Shown one piece after another: positions 6,427-14,904 of a stretch of 48,346 bases of DNA (position 1 is its first letter; each line of letters opens with the position of its first letter). The notes below the pieces were generated by a model. The model was not told the origin of the DNA and ran no database searches. It worked only from the letters and a program-made list of their open reading frames with translations. Position numbers and translations under genes: made by a program. The DNA comes from a virus. The DNA lies in IMG/VR virus record IMGVR_UViG_3300049793_000114, positions 1-48,346 of that record; one strand, given 5' to 3'.

Positions 6427-6669
6427 ATGGATATCGTCAAACACCCTCTTTGCACACACCTTTTAGGTAAACCGTCTGATCTTACAGATACTCAATGCGC
6501 TGCTTTACCAATTATCTACGAAGAAACTGAAGAAGGTATATTTGCAGTTTCATTTTGGCGTCCCACTCCAGAAGAATTAGCGCAACTTAACGCTGGTGAG
6601 CATATTGCTCTATGGGTGCGTGCTATTGGACGTCAACATCCAGTAGTTGCTCTTTCCGTTGTTCCTTAA
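6427..6669 (+). CDS. hypothetical phage protein, 80 aa
   Basis: The ATG at 6427 follows GAAAGGAAGAAGT, a strong ribosome site. The protein has a mixed alpha/beta pattern with FAVSFWRPTPEELAQLNAGEHIALWV. The segment PTPEELAQLNAG followed by a hydrophobic strand is a recurring pattern in small phage proteins of unknown role. It lies 9 nt upstream of the HD-domain gene. Confidence 0.7.
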   Translation: MDIVKHPLCTHLLGKPSDLTDTQCAALPIIYEETEEGIFAVSFWRPTPEELAQLNAGEHIALWVRAIGRQHPVVALSVVP

Positions 6670-6678
6670 AGGTTTACT

Positions 6679-7221
6679 ATGCAATCAGATATCTTAACTG
6701 TCTCCGGCAATTTCTTTAATTTCCTTACACCAGAAAAAAGCTTTTTCAACATTGAAGATATTGCAACAGGGCTTTCCAATACTTGTCGGTTTGCTGGTCA
6801 ATGTGAAGAATTTTATTCTGTTGCTCAACATTCTTATATTGTAAGTCAACTTGTCCCAAAAGAATTCGCTTTGCATGGTCTTTTGCACGATGCTGCGGAA
6901 GCTTTTATTCATGATATCACCAGCCCACTTAAAAAGCTGTTATCTGATTATAAAATTGTCGAAAAACGGGTAGAAACTGCCATATTTGATCAGTTTGGTT
7001 TGCCTCATGCTATGCCACCGGAAGTTAAATATGCGGATTTAGTTGCGCTTGCAACTGAGGAGCGAGATTTAATGCCTGGTTATTTAGATGGTCGTGTTAA
7101 GTGGGGTATGTTAGAAAATATTTCACCAGCTCAAGAGCATATTATTCCTTTACCACCTAAAGAAGCGAAAAGAATTTTCCTAAATCGTTTCTATCAACTT
7201 ATTTTACACCAAGAAAGCTAA
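6679..7221 (+). CDS. HD-domain phosphohydrolase, YfbR-like 5'-nucleotidase candidate
   Basis: The HD superfamily metal ligands are visible: the first His in AQHSYIVSQL, then the paired HD in LLHDAAEAFIHDITSPLK, and a later Asp in KYADLVALATEERDLM. This order matches YfbR-type enzymes, which dephosphorylate deoxyribonucleoside 5'-monophosphates. With thymidylate synthase nearby, a role in adjusting the nucleotide pool is plausible. It has 180 residues, near YfbR size. AAAGG lies upstream of the ATG. Substrate preference cannot be read from the sequence. Confidence 0.8.
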   Translation: MQSDILTVSGNFFNFLTPEKSFFNIEDIATGLSNTCRFAGQCEEFYSVAQHSYIVSQLVPKEFALHGLLHDAAEAFIHDITSPLKKLLSDYKIVEKRVETAIFDQFGLPHAMPPEVKYADLVALATEERDLMPGYLDGRVKWGMLENISPAQEHIIPLPPKEAKRIFLNRFYQLILHQES

Positions 7222-7223
7222 TA

Positions 7224-7511
7224 ATGGATACTCCAATTGCAATTGGGTCTAATTCCGCCCCTGAAATACAAGAATCATTGAAGCCTACCACGCTTCCAGG
7301 TTCAATGAGTCGTGCAAAAATGGCACTTTTGATGTTTAAAGGTGCCGTATCGGAAGCAAAACCGGAAGATATTACCCGAATCACTGAAATTTCCGATCTT
7401 TTACAAGCGATTGTCAAAGAAAATGGAGATTTGGGTAAACATGCAGCGGTTTTGTTTATTTTGGAGCATGCAGTACAACAGGAGAAAGAACATGGCCTTC
7501 AACTTGGGTGA
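7224..7511 (+). CDS. hypothetical protein, 95 aa
   Basis: The ATG lies 2 nt after the upstream stop, with only a weak AAGAAAG site, so translation is probably coupled. The C-terminal half is helical and Ala-rich (ITEISDLLQAIVKEN, HAAVLFILEHAVQQE). The 3' end overlaps the next gene by 20 nt. Function unknown. Confidence 0.65.
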   Translation: MDTPIAIGSNSAPEIQESLKPTTLPGSMSRAKMALLMFKGAVSEAKPEDITRITEISDLLQAIVKENGDLGKHAAVLFILEHAVQQEKEHGLQLG

Positions 7512-7722
7512 AATCTCAGCAGAAATCAAAAAATTAACTGTCCTTAATTCGTCATTAGTAATGCGTCGAGATGGATTAACTTCTTTCTATACAGCTGCTT
7601 GTTTATCCGGTGATGGCGTAGCTGCGGATAAACATCGTCAAGAAATCCATGCGGTGCTAGACGAAATGCTTGATTGCAATGCACGGTTGATGCATTTAAG
7701 CCGACAAATTATGAAAGACTAA
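7492..7722 (+). CDS. small helical protein, 76 aa
   Basis: I placed the start at 7492, where AGGAGA sits 7 nt upstream; the frame is open further but without a site. The protein is a helical hairpin type (EISAEIKKLTVLNSSLVMRR ... HRQEIHAVLDEMLDCNARL), perhaps an oligomerising or adaptor protein. It ends one base before the proteasome-like gene. Confidence 0.7.
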   Translation: MAFNLGEISAEIKKLTVLNSSLVMRRDGLTSFYTAACLSGDGVAADKHRQEIHAVLDEMLDCNARLMHLSRQIMKD

Positions 7723-7723
7723 T

Positions 7724-8197
7724 ATGACCACAATTGCATGGGATGGTAAAACGCTCGCAGCTGATAAATTAGGCAATAGTTCAGGACTTAAATACAAGGT
7801 CACAAAGATTTTTCGTATAGACCAAAATCATTATAAGGGATCTTTGGTCGGGTTTAGCGGAACGTATCCAGCATCAATGGCTTTGTTGCATTGGTTGCGT
7901 ACCTCTCCAAACGAAGAAGACCTCTATCCAAGTATTCAAGCAAATGAAGATAAAAATACTTATGCGCTCCTTATTACCCCGGATAAGAGGATTCTTAAAT
8001 GGGAAACTGGTTCTTTCCCATTCGAAATTGAAAACGATAAGATTGCAATCGGTGCAGGAAGGGATTTTGCCATCGCGGCAATGCATTGTGGTAAAACTGC
8101 CCGGGAAGCTGTTGAGATTGCAAATATCTTTAGCACAAATTGCGGGATGGGTATAGATACGCTTGAACATTATGGTCAACCGGCAAAGGAATTCTAG
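7724..8197 (+). CDS. proteasome-like Ntn hydrolase (HslV-like), copy 1
   Basis: The protein starts MTTIAWDGKTLAADKL, as in proteasome beta/HslV subunits: after Met removal Thr2 would be the N-terminal nucleophile, with Asp14 and Lys28 in the positions of the conserved Asp and Lys. Later IAIGAGRDFAIAAM and a helix TAREAVEIA match the core of the fold. At 157 residues it is of HslV size. A second member of the family lies at 39630-40055. Whether it forms rings, and what it cleaves, is unknown. It could degrade host or phage proteins or be a processing factor. Confidence 0.8.
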   Translation: MTTIAWDGKTLAADKLGNSSGLKYKVTKIFRIDQNHYKGSLVGFSGTYPASMALLHWLRTSPNEEDLYPSIQANEDKNTYALLITPDKRILKWETGSFPFEIENDKIAIGAGRDFAIAAMHCGKTAREAVEIANIFSTNCGMGIDTLEHYGQPAKEF

Positions 8198-8572
8198 ATG
8201 ACTACCTATCGTAAAAAACCTATTACCATCCAAGCCACTCAATGGTTTAAAAACGGTGACCATCCTGCAGATTACGTAAATAATCGAAGAGGTCTGGTTG
8301 AAGGTAAAATGATAACTTTTATTGGCTCACAAGCTAAAATTTTGGGTTGGGAAGGCGAAGTAGTTCGTCGCTTTCGTCATCCAGATATTTCAGGCGGTAC
8401 TCTTTGCAAGCATTGCCTGGTACTCCCAATGCATGATCACGGTTGGATTGATACATTGGAAGGTGGTCATATTGTTTGTCCTGGTGATTTTATTATCACC
8501 GGCGTTAAAGGCGAACGTTATCCTTGCAAACCGGATATCTTTGCAGCTACGTATGAAGAGGTAAAAGAATGA
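8198..8572 (+). CDS. conserved phage protein with C-terminal PGD...YPCKPDIF motif, 124 aa
   Basis: The protein starts with YRKKPITIQATQW and ends with PGDFIITGVKGERYPCKPDI, a pairing that recurs in small phage proteins of unknown function. The middle has Cys/His residues (GGTLCKHCLVLPMHDHGW) that could bind a metal. The ATG directly follows the upstream stop. It overlaps the next gene by ATGA. Function unknown. Confidence 0.75.
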   Translation: MTTYRKKPITIQATQWFKNGDHPADYVNNRRGLVEGKMITFIGSQAKILGWEGEVVRRFRHPDISGGTLCKHCLVLPMHDHGWIDTLEGGHIVCPGDFIITGVKGERYPCKPDIFAATYEEVKE

Positions 8573-8808
8573 GGATTTCTGTTGACGAAAAAGATCCAGC
8601 TTTTGGCAATTACGCCCCGTATACCAATTTTATTATTAAATTAGATGGTAAAATAGTTAAACTTTGTATTACTGCAGATGATGAACTTGGCGAAGTAAGC
8701 TATTATGAGACAGACCATAAAGGCAATTTAGTTTTAGCTCACGAAGATGAACCAAAACGCATAACCCGTAATGGGAAAGTCGAAATTTTATTGGACGCTG
8801 ATAAATGA
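8569..8808 (+). CDS. hypothetical protein, 79 aa
   Basis: The start overlaps the upstream stop (ATGA) and the stop overlaps the next start (ATGA), placing it inside a tightly coupled run of genes. The sequence is a small beta-rich protein with many acidic residues (KLCITADDELGEVSYYE). No family recognised. Confidence 0.7.
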   Translation: MRISVDEKDPAFGNYAPYTNFIIKLDGKIVKLCITADDELGEVSYYETDHKGNLVLAHEDEPKRITRNGKVEILLDADK

Positions 8809-9203
8809 AACCAGAAGACCTCTGTAAAGGTGGAACCGAACATGGCCACCAAATGGCACTTTTTTGCTGGGCAAACCAACATGTAGAGCAATGGCCCGTT
8901 CTTAAATGGATGTACGCTATCCCGAACGGTGGCGAACGTAACATCATTGTCGCTGCAAGCTTGAAAGCGGAAGGTGTTAAGTCCGGTGTTAGCGATGTTT
9001 GTTTGCCGGTTGCGAAAAAATATCCTAACAACGAAGTCGCCAACGAGTTTAATGGTCTTTACATCGAAATGAAAAAACCGAATGGTAAGGAAAGCAAAGA
9101 ACAAAAAGATTTCGGAGCTTTTGTGCAACAACAGGGCTATGCTTACCACTGCTGTGATCATTGGGAAAAAGCAAGAGACGTATTAATAGCATATTTAACA
9201 TGA
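8805..9203 (+). CDS. VRR-NUC domain nuclease
   Basis: The VRR-NUC fold (PD-(D/E)XK superfamily) is shown by GVKSGVSDVCLP with the active-site Asp, then GLYIEMKK with the Glu-x-Lys pair, then KEQKDFGAFVQQQGYAYHCC, the typical helix and strand that follow. The N-terminus has HQMALFCWAN, common in this family. Length 132 aa is standard for stand-alone phage VRR-NUC proteins, which act on branched or flapped DNA. It could process replication or recombination intermediates. Confidence 0.9.
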   Translation: MKPEDLCKGGTEHGHQMALFCWANQHVEQWPVLKWMYAIPNGGERNIIVAASLKAEGVKSGVSDVCLPVAKKYPNNEVANEFNGLYIEMKKPNGKESKEQKDFGAFVQQQGYAYHCCDHWEKARDVLIAYLT

Positions 9204-9216
9204 TGAGGTAATTGAA

Positions 9217-9603
9217 ATGCCGCTTTCAAAAAATATAAATGTGATGAAGTCATTAATAGAGACATGTCTTCGTAAGAACACAAATAAAAATTTTATAATT
9301 GTCAGCGACGAAGATGTTCAAATGGCTTTAAAGGTATTAAAAGCATTACTTGATAGCGACAAATTACTTTTGGTAGCAGATGCAGATCGGATCGCCTTTC
9401 ATTTTGCGTCTGTGATGGAAATGGATTATCGATTACTTTATGATATTACAACTGCTAAAGCTATCCCAGATAGCCCCGCAAATGTTGTTGTATTGCATTC
9501 TGGTGATCGTACTGCTGAACAAAAGAAACGTTATTTGGAATTGCTTGGCTATCTGACATCGCAAAAGAACATTGTAATCTGGCATATTGGAAGATGGCAT
9601 TAA
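9217..9603 (+). CDS. hypothetical protein, 128 aa
   Basis: The ATG follows ATGAGG. An alpha/beta pattern is apparent, with helices (VQMALKVLKALL) and strands (KLLLVADADRIAF, NVVVLHSGD, NIVIWHIG). No catalytic motif is clear. It is the last gene before the hairpins that end the rightward early/middle group. Confidence 0.65.
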   Translation: MPLSKNINVMKSLIETCLRKNTNKNFIIVSDEDVQMALKVLKALLDSDKLLLVADADRIAFHFASVMEMDYRLLYDITTAKAIPDSPANVVVLHSGDRTAEQKKRYLELLGYLTSQKNIVIWHIGRWH

Positions 9604-9605
9604 TA

Positions 9606-9659
9606 GCAGGGTATAACCTGCGTTGTTTTAAGCTGGTGCAAGCTATAACCTGCACCAGC
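9606..9659 (+). terminator. tandem hairpins ending the middle gene group
   Basis: GCAGG (9606-9610), loop GTATAA, CCTGC (9617-9621) is followed by GTTGTTTTA. Then GCTGGTGCA (9632-9640), 10-nt loop, TGCACCAGC (9651-9659). Both loops/arms carry the element TATAACCTGC. The first has a T-rich tail; the second is stronger but lacks a T run. They separate the middle and late transcription units. Confidence 0.6.
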
Positions 9660-9725
9660 ACTACTACCCACCCAAATTAACCCCGCCTAGCACCTTTGCC
9701 GTGCGTGCAAAGCGAAAAATAATGC

Positions 9726-9755
9726 TTGCCCTACAGCTGCTCCTTAACTTATACT
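9726..9755 (+). promoter_or_regulatory. sigma70-like promoter for the terminase/late genes
   Basis: TTGCCC at 9726-9731 and TATACT at 9750-9755 are 18 nt apart, 35 nt upstream of the terS start. The -10 box is part of TATACTCCAACCTAA, nearly the same as TATACTCCACCTAA upstream of the lysis cassette. It is placed after the tandem hairpins, as expected for the start of a new unit. Confidence 0.55.
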
Positions 9756-9789
9756 CCAACCTAATACACAAGCATCATTGGAGTAGTTC

Positions 9790-10332
9790 ATGTCAGACCA
9801 ATCGACCGAGATTATTGAAGAACCAAGTTATACGGTTACGCTAAGTGAGCGTGAGAAAGCTATCCGTGATAAATTTGTTCAAGAATACCTGACCGACTAC
9901 GATTCGACCGCAGCGGCTATTCGCATCGGCTATCCACAAAGTATCTCAAAAGAATACGGTGTTCGTTTCATGAACGAACCCTATGTTCTCCAACAAATTC
10001 GTTTAAAAGAAACCACACCAGAAAAAGAAGAAGATTTGGAAGTCATGAAGAAGCGTATCATGGCTGGTTTGTTGCGCGAAGCTAATTATCGTGGTCCTGG
10101 ATGTTCGCAAAGCGCTCGAGTTGCTGCTCTTGCTAAACTTGCGTCTATGCACGGTATGGACGCGCCTAGCCGTTCACAAACCGAAATTGTAAACCCGGGC
10201 GGCCTTGCTGGTGTTTTTCTAATTCCTGGGCTCATGACTCCTGAGCAGTGGGAATTAGCTGCAGCTGCCCAACAAGAAGCACTTGTGAACGGAACACTCA
10301 AACCTGCTGATACACCTAAAGCAGATGGCTGA
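9790..10332 (+). CDS. terS: terminase small subunit
   Basis: The N-terminal half has the helix-turn-helix-like segment typical of phage small terminases: REKAIRDKFVQEYLTDYDST followed by AAAIRIGYP and FMNEPYVLQQI. Then comes a helical oligomerisation region. The C-terminus is Ala/Pro-rich. It recognises phage DNA and feeds it to TerL. The gene lies directly upstream of terL and overlaps it by 8 nt. Length is 180 aa, usual for the family. GGAG lies upstream of the ATG. Confidence 0.88.
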   Translation: MSDQSTEIIEEPSYTVTLSEREKAIRDKFVQEYLTDYDSTAAAIRIGYPQSISKEYGVRFMNEPYVLQQIRLKETTPEKEEDLEVMKKRIMAGLLREANYRGPGCSQSARVAALAKLASMHGMDAPSRSQTEIVNPGGLAGVFLIPGLMTPEQWELAAAAQQEALVNGTLKPADTPKADG

Positions 10333-11785
10333 TATCCTTGGAGCGCCTAGTCCAATAATCATACCGACACGGAAATTAGCAATTCCACCGGTATGGTCGG
10401 CGCTACCTGGATCACAAAGTTTATTTTTACAGAGCCCTATACGAGAAGTTTGTTTTGCTGGAACTCGTGGGCCTGGTAAGACGGATGCTATGTTAATGTC
10501 ATTTGCCCAATACTGCGGACGGGGATATGGGGACTACTGGCGGGGCGTTATTTTTCGACGTAATTACAAGCACTTGGATGATATTATCTCTAAGTCGAAA
10601 CGCTGGTTTAATCGTTCAGCGCAGAAACCTCGCTTTCTTGCAGGAAGTAGTAGCCTTAAATGGGTTTGGCCCACTGGCGAAGAGTTATTGTTGCGTGCAT
10701 TTGAAGATGAAGAAGACTATTGGTCCTACCATGGACATGAATACCCTTTTGTTGGATGGGAAGAGTTAACAAGTTGGCCTTCAATTTCTTGTTACGAATC
10801 TATGAAGTCCACCAATCGTTCTTCTTTTCAGGGAACACCAGAATTACCACATATTCCTCGTGTAATACGGAGTTCTACTAATCCATATGGGGTAGGGCAT
10901 AATTGGGTTAAAAATTACTTTATAGATCCTGCGCCTTATGGTAAAGTAATTGTGGATCAAAAAGGGAACAAGCGGGTTGCGTTATTTGGATCAATCAAGG
11001 AGAATCCTTATCTTGGTGAAGAATATATCCAAACGCTTGCATCCATTACAGATCCAAACAAACGTAAAGCATGGCTCGAAGGCAGTTGGGATATTACCTC
11101 TGGTGGCATGTTCGATGATCTTTGGGATGCTAAGAAACATATTATTAAACCATTCAAGATTCCACAATCCTGGATGATTGATAGATCTTTTGATTGGGGT
11201 AGTTCGAAACCTTTTAGTGTTGGCTGGTGGGCGCAAAGCGACGGTACGGACGCAGTCATGTCTGATGGTACAACCCGTAGCTTCCCACGCAAAACTTTGT
11301 TCCGAATCAACGAATGGTATGGAAGCACAGGGAAGCCGAACGAAGGCTTGAGGATGACCGCAAAGAATGTGGCTATAGGAATTAAGAATCGCGAACGACA
11401 AATGGGAATCGAGAATCGGGTAAACCCGGGCCCAGCAGACTCCGCGATTTATGCTGTAACAGACGATGCGTCTATTGGACAAAATATGGAATCAGAAGGC
11501 GTCTATTGGAACCTTGCTGATAAACGGTCTGGTAGTCGTAAAAATGGCTGGGAACTTATTCGCGATCGTTTATCAGCAACAGCTAATGACGATACAGATA
11601 AACCCGGAATGTTTGTCTTTGAAAATTGTAGAGATTTTATTAGAACGGTTCCTCCGATTCCAAGGGATTCAAGAGACCCAGACGATGTAGATACTGATGC
11701 AGAAGATCATGCTGGCGACGACACACGTTATCGTGTACTTGCAGCCGACTTTATCTCTCATCGCGTTAAAATTAGCGGAGCTTAA
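10325..11785 (+). CDS. terL: terminase large subunit
   Basis: The DNA-packaging motor has an N-terminal ATPase and a C-terminal RNase H-like nuclease. Walker A is GTRGPGKT at residues 46-53, Walker B and the catalytic Glu lie in FVGWEEL (142-148). The nuclease domain begins around residue 285 at IDRSFDWGSS, with Asp286/Asp290 as metal ligand candidates, and has another acidic cluster in GPADSAIY and near the C-terminus (DHAGDDTRY). Length 486 aa is typical. It overlaps terS and precedes the portal gene by one base. Confidence 0.95.
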   Translation: MADILGAPSPIIIPTRKLAIPPVWSALPGSQSLFLQSPIREVCFAGTRGPGKTDAMLMSFAQYCGRGYGDYWRGVIFRRNYKHLDDIISKSKRWFNRSAQKPRFLAGSSSLKWVWPTGEELLLRAFEDEEDYWSYHGHEYPFVGWEELTSWPSISCYESMKSTNRSSFQGTPELPHIPRVIRSSTNPYGVGHNWVKNYFIDPAPYGKVIVDQKGNKRVALFGSIKENPYLGEEYIQTLASITDPNKRKAWLEGSWDITSGGMFDDLWDAKKHIIKPFKIPQSWMIDRSFDWGSSKPFSVGWWAQSDGTDAVMSDGTTRSFPRKTLFRINEWYGSTGKPNEGLRMTAKNVAIGIKNRERQMGIENRVNPGPADSAIYAVTDDASIGQNMESEGVYWNLADKRSGSRKNGWELIRDRLSATANDDTDKPGMFVFENCRDFIRTVPPIPRDSRDPDDVDTDAEDHAGDDTRYRVLAADFISHRVKISGA

Positions 11786-11786
11786 T

Positions 11787-13292
11787 ATGACAGTAGCAGC
11801 CCAACATCCTGACTATACGACAAATATTGCAAAATGGCAGCGTTGTATAGACGTCTGTAAAGGACAGGATGCAATTCATGCAGCGGGTGTTACATATTTG
11901 GATAAACTTTCCGATCAAACAGATACAGATTATAAAGCTTACAGAGACCGTACCCCTTTCTATAATGCGACTTGGCGCACGGTTGTAGGACTGCAAGGCA
12001 TGGTATTCCGCAAACCTCCAAAAGTAGAGGTGCCGCCTGTTGTTGAACCTATGTTGAAAAACATTGACTTACGTGGTACACCTCTGAAGACTTTTGCGCT
12101 GGAAGTAACAGAAGAGTGCCTAAAAGTTGGTCGAGTTGGTATTTGGGTTGATTACCCTGAAGTGATAAGCGGTGCCACCGAGGCAGACGGTCGTAACCTG
12201 GGCTACCGCCCGTCCCTAAAGCTTTACAAAGCGCTATCAATCATTAACTGGAAAACTAAGACAATTGGCAACGTTACGATGCTGTCCATGGTTGTGGTTA
12301 AAGAATGCATTACTACCAAGAAAGATGAATTCGAAGATGAAGAGGGTGTACAATACCGTGTGCTAGATCTTATCAATATGGAAATTGACGGGATTGCTAC
12401 GGATGTCTACCGTGTGCGTATTTTTACCATCAACGAAAAGAACGAAGATGTCCTGATGTCTACGGCTTTCCCAATGATTAAAGGAAAGTTTTTAGATAAA
12501 ATTCCCTTCCAGTTTATTGGCGTAGATGATGTAAGTTGGGAAGTAGACGAACCGCCGCTCGGTGATCTTGTAGATATGAATATTTCTCATTATAAGACAA
12601 CTGCAGATTATGAGCACGGTTGCCACTTCACAGGATTGCCCACACCAGTCATTACCGGCTATCAACTTAATACCGAAGGTGAGAAATTTTATCTCGGCAG
12701 TACGACAGCATGGGTGTTTCCAAGAGCAGATGCTAAAGCCAGCTTTTTAGAATTCACCGGACAAGGTCTTAGCTGCCTTGAAAATAACCTGACTAAAAAA
12801 GAAGGCTATATGGCTATCTTGGGTGCGCGTATGCTGGAAGTGCAACGTGCTGGAGTTGAGTCCGCAAACACCGCTGCTATCCATAGGAGCGGTGAACAAT
12901 CTATGCTTGCAAGTATTGCAGAATCTATTTCAATTGGTATTCAAATTGTTTTGGGCGTGTTCTGTCAGTTTGCTGGCAGCGACGTGGAACCAAAATTTAT
13001 GTTGAATAAAGACTTTTTCCCTGTACCGATGGACGCGCTTACTATCACGGCACTTATTGCTGGATGGCAAAATGGTGCGTATAGCTACGATACATTGTTC
13101 ACGAATTTGCAGCAAGGTGACATTATTCCTTTGGAAAATAGTGTCGAACAAGAACAGTCTGATATGGCAAAGAATCCTCCGCCATTGATAGCTGCTCCTA
13201 CAACCCCAGGCAATGTAAAAAAAGAAGGGCCTAAAACCGCGGCAGCACCAGCGACGCCAGCTCCAACGATAACCCAACTTCAAAACACTTGA
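11787..13292 (+). CDS. portal protein, DUF4055-like
   Basis: The start is the ATG at 11787, one base after the terL stop; the frame is open upstream but overlaps terL. The N-terminal part (CKGQDAIHAAGVTYL, YKAYRDRTPFYNATWRTVVG followed by LQGMVFRKPP) matches the DUF4055 phage family, which occupies the portal position in many phages. An acidic, beta-rich middle and a helical segment near SANTAAIHRSGEQSMLASIA follow; the last 40 residues are Pro/Ala-rich. A portal dodecamer forms the DNA channel at one capsid vertex. Identification rests on family resemblance and position between terL and scaffold. Confidence 0.8.
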   Translation: MTVAAQHPDYTTNIAKWQRCIDVCKGQDAIHAAGVTYLDKLSDQTDTDYKAYRDRTPFYNATWRTVVGLQGMVFRKPPKVEVPPVVEPMLKNIDLRGTPLKTFALEVTEECLKVGRVGIWVDYPEVISGATEADGRNLGYRPSLKLYKALSIINWKTKTIGNVTMLSMVVVKECITTKKDEFEDEEGVQYRVLDLINMEIDGIATDVYRVRIFTINEKNEDVLMSTAFPMIKGKFLDKIPFQFIGVDDVSWEVDEPPLGDLVDMNISHYKTTADYEHGCHFTGLPTPVITGYQLNTEGEKFYLGSTTAWVFPRADAKASFLEFTGQGLSCLENNLTKKEGYMAILGARMLEVQRAGVESANTAAIHRSGEQSMLASIAESISIGIQIVLGVFCQFAGSDVEPKFMLNKDFFPVPMDALTITALIAGWQNGAYSYDTLFTNLQQGDIIPLENSVEQEQSDMAKNPPPLIAAPTTPGNVKKEGPKTAAAPATPAPTITQLQNT

Positions 13293-13312
13293 TATGAAAA
13301 TCTGGAAAAATT

Positions 13313-14851
13313 ATGACTACAATCACGACTGGAAACCGCAATACAATTGTCCTTAACGAAGGACAAGAACTTTTAGTAGTAGGTGACGCTTTTGCTTCAG
13401 CTGTTGCCTATAAGTTGCTTGATTCATCTGGTACAGCCTCTTCTCGCTCCTACGCAATTGCTGCAAGCACTTCCCAAACAATTGGACCCTTCTCCGACAC
13501 TACAAACATCATGTTTGTTTGTTCCGCGGGCACTGTTACCGTCACGAAAAAACAAAGTTCCGCAACAGCTGTTAAAGTCAGCACAGACGCCTCTGGTAAC
13601 GTACTAGGTTTGTTAAATCCTGTCACAGGAAGTGCAATTAGTTTAGGCACAAGTGGTGGAAGCGGTATTTCCGGATTCACTGTGACGAATCCCTCAGGGC
13701 TTGCTCGTTGGCGTCTTGCATTAGCAGATGCAGATACTGTTGTTCCACATATTACTGTCGCGGGTCATTCGATTGCATTCGGTCAATGGTCGAATAACAC
13801 AGGGACAGAAACAGAAGCTATTGCGAATACGACAGCTTTTGCTGGCCGCTTACGGACTTACCTTGCAAGGTTGTTTTCGAGTAATGAATCTGGTTTTTTA
13901 AACCCAGATATGATTACTTCCAGTACAGGATTTACTCAAACAACCTCTCTCGCAGGATGCGCAGGTTTTGCACGCTATCTTGGAGCAAATGCGACACCAG
14001 GAACCAACAAGGTTCGTTGGACTACGCCTGTGGCATGCACAAGCATCGAATTATACTACTTTGAAACGAACGGTTCCCAAGGTGGTAGTGCGACAACCGG
14101 TTTCAAATACATTGTAGATGGTGCAGGAGATTATGCAACTGACAGTGCCGGTTCTACTGCTGTCGCTTATGCAGCTTCAGTTGAATCTTACAAGAAAGTT
14201 ACTATCACAGGTTTATCGAACGCTGTACATACTTTGGATGTCTACCAAACTGCATCAAGTGGAAATGCTATTATGGTTGGTATTCGCTATTATTCCGCAG
14301 TAGGTGTGTCAGTAGGTAAGTTCGGCCGCCCAGGCTGGACATCCGGCGATATCCTCGGCAATTCTGGTGCCAGCGGACAAAACAACGCAACAGCCTTGCA
14401 ACAAGCAAGGATTTTAGCAGGTTATAATGTAGCATCTCCAGCTTTGGTTATTTTGATGATTGTGCGCAATGATTGGGTTCTGCAAGGTACACAAAGCTCT
14501 ACTCCAACCGTCACAGCTACAAATTTGACGAGCATTATCAATACGGTCGTAGCTGGTGGAGCATGCGTATTAATTGTAGCTGATCCAGATGACCCAGTTA
14601 ACGTATCCGCCCCAACGCAATATGGCGCAAACCTTTTAGCTGATTATAAAAATGCTGCTAAAGCATTGGCGACTACGAACTCACATATGTGTTATGTGGA
14701 CGTAGGCGATATCTGGGGTACTTACACACAAGCAAACGCTGCAGGATTACAAGCAAACAGTTCCGTCCATCCAAGCAGAAAAGGGCATGCAGATATTGGA
14801 CGTGCAATTTATAAATTAATAGGTCACGATGTTCTTGCAGTAACAGGTTGA
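13313..14851 (+). CDS. SGNH/GDSL-type hydrolase, structural candidate, 512 aa
   Basis: A Ser/Thr/Gly-rich N-terminal region (~1-145) is followed by an SGNH fold: block I is VAGHSIAFGQW with Ser153 as nucleophile (GHS for GDS), a mid-domain RND near LMIVRND stands for the Asn block, and the C-terminal block is SSVHPSRKGH with His486. The Asp usually three residues before that His is Ser483 here. The middle contains a beta-rich insertion resembling a carbohydrate-binding module. Such enzymes deacetylate or cleave surface polysaccharide. Its position between portal and scaffold is unusual for a host-surface enzyme. Confidence 0.75.
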   Translation: MTTITTGNRNTIVLNEGQELLVVGDAFASAVAYKLLDSSGTASSRSYAIAASTSQTIGPFSDTTNIMFVCSAGTVTVTKKQSSATAVKVSTDASGNVLGLLNPVTGSAISLGTSGGSGISGFTVTNPSGLARWRLALADADTVVPHITVAGHSIAFGQWSNNTGTETEAIANTTAFAGRLRTYLARLFSSNESGFLNPDMITSSTGFTQTTSLAGCAGFARYLGANATPGTNKVRWTTPVACTSIELYYFETNGSQGGSATTGFKYIVDGAGDYATDSAGSTAVAYAASVESYKKVTITGLSNAVHTLDVYQTASSGNAIMVGIRYYSAVGVSVGKFGRPGWTSGDILGNSGASGQNNATALQQARILAGYNVASPALVILMIVRNDWVLQGTQSSTPTVTATNLTSIINTVVAGGACVLIVADPDDPVNVSAPTQYGANLLADYKNAAKALATTNSHMCYVDVGDIWGTYTQANAAGLQANSSVHPSRKGHADIGRAIYKLIGHDVLAVTG

Positions 14852-14857
14852 GGATTC

Positions 14858-14876
14858 CGCCACCTAAGACGTGGCG
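14858..14876 (+). terminator. small hairpin after the SGNH hydrolase gene
   Basis: CGCCAC (14858-14863) pairs with GTGGCG (14871-14876) over a 7-nt loop and is followed by CTATTTG. It lies 6 nt after the upstream stop. Weak terminator or mRNA 3' end candidate. Confidence 0.35.
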
Positions 14877-14904
14877 CTATTTGTGGTCATACAAGGAGAC
14901 TATT

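Noticed and set aside
10991-11482. Leftward frames inside terL
   Set aside because: Antisense to a gene with clear ATPase and nuclease motifs; no ribosome sites.
14879-14892. TTTGTGGTCATACA, also present at about 817-830, in both places just after a hairpin
   Set aside because: A shared 14-mer is expected by chance in a sequence of this length; no further similarity around it.
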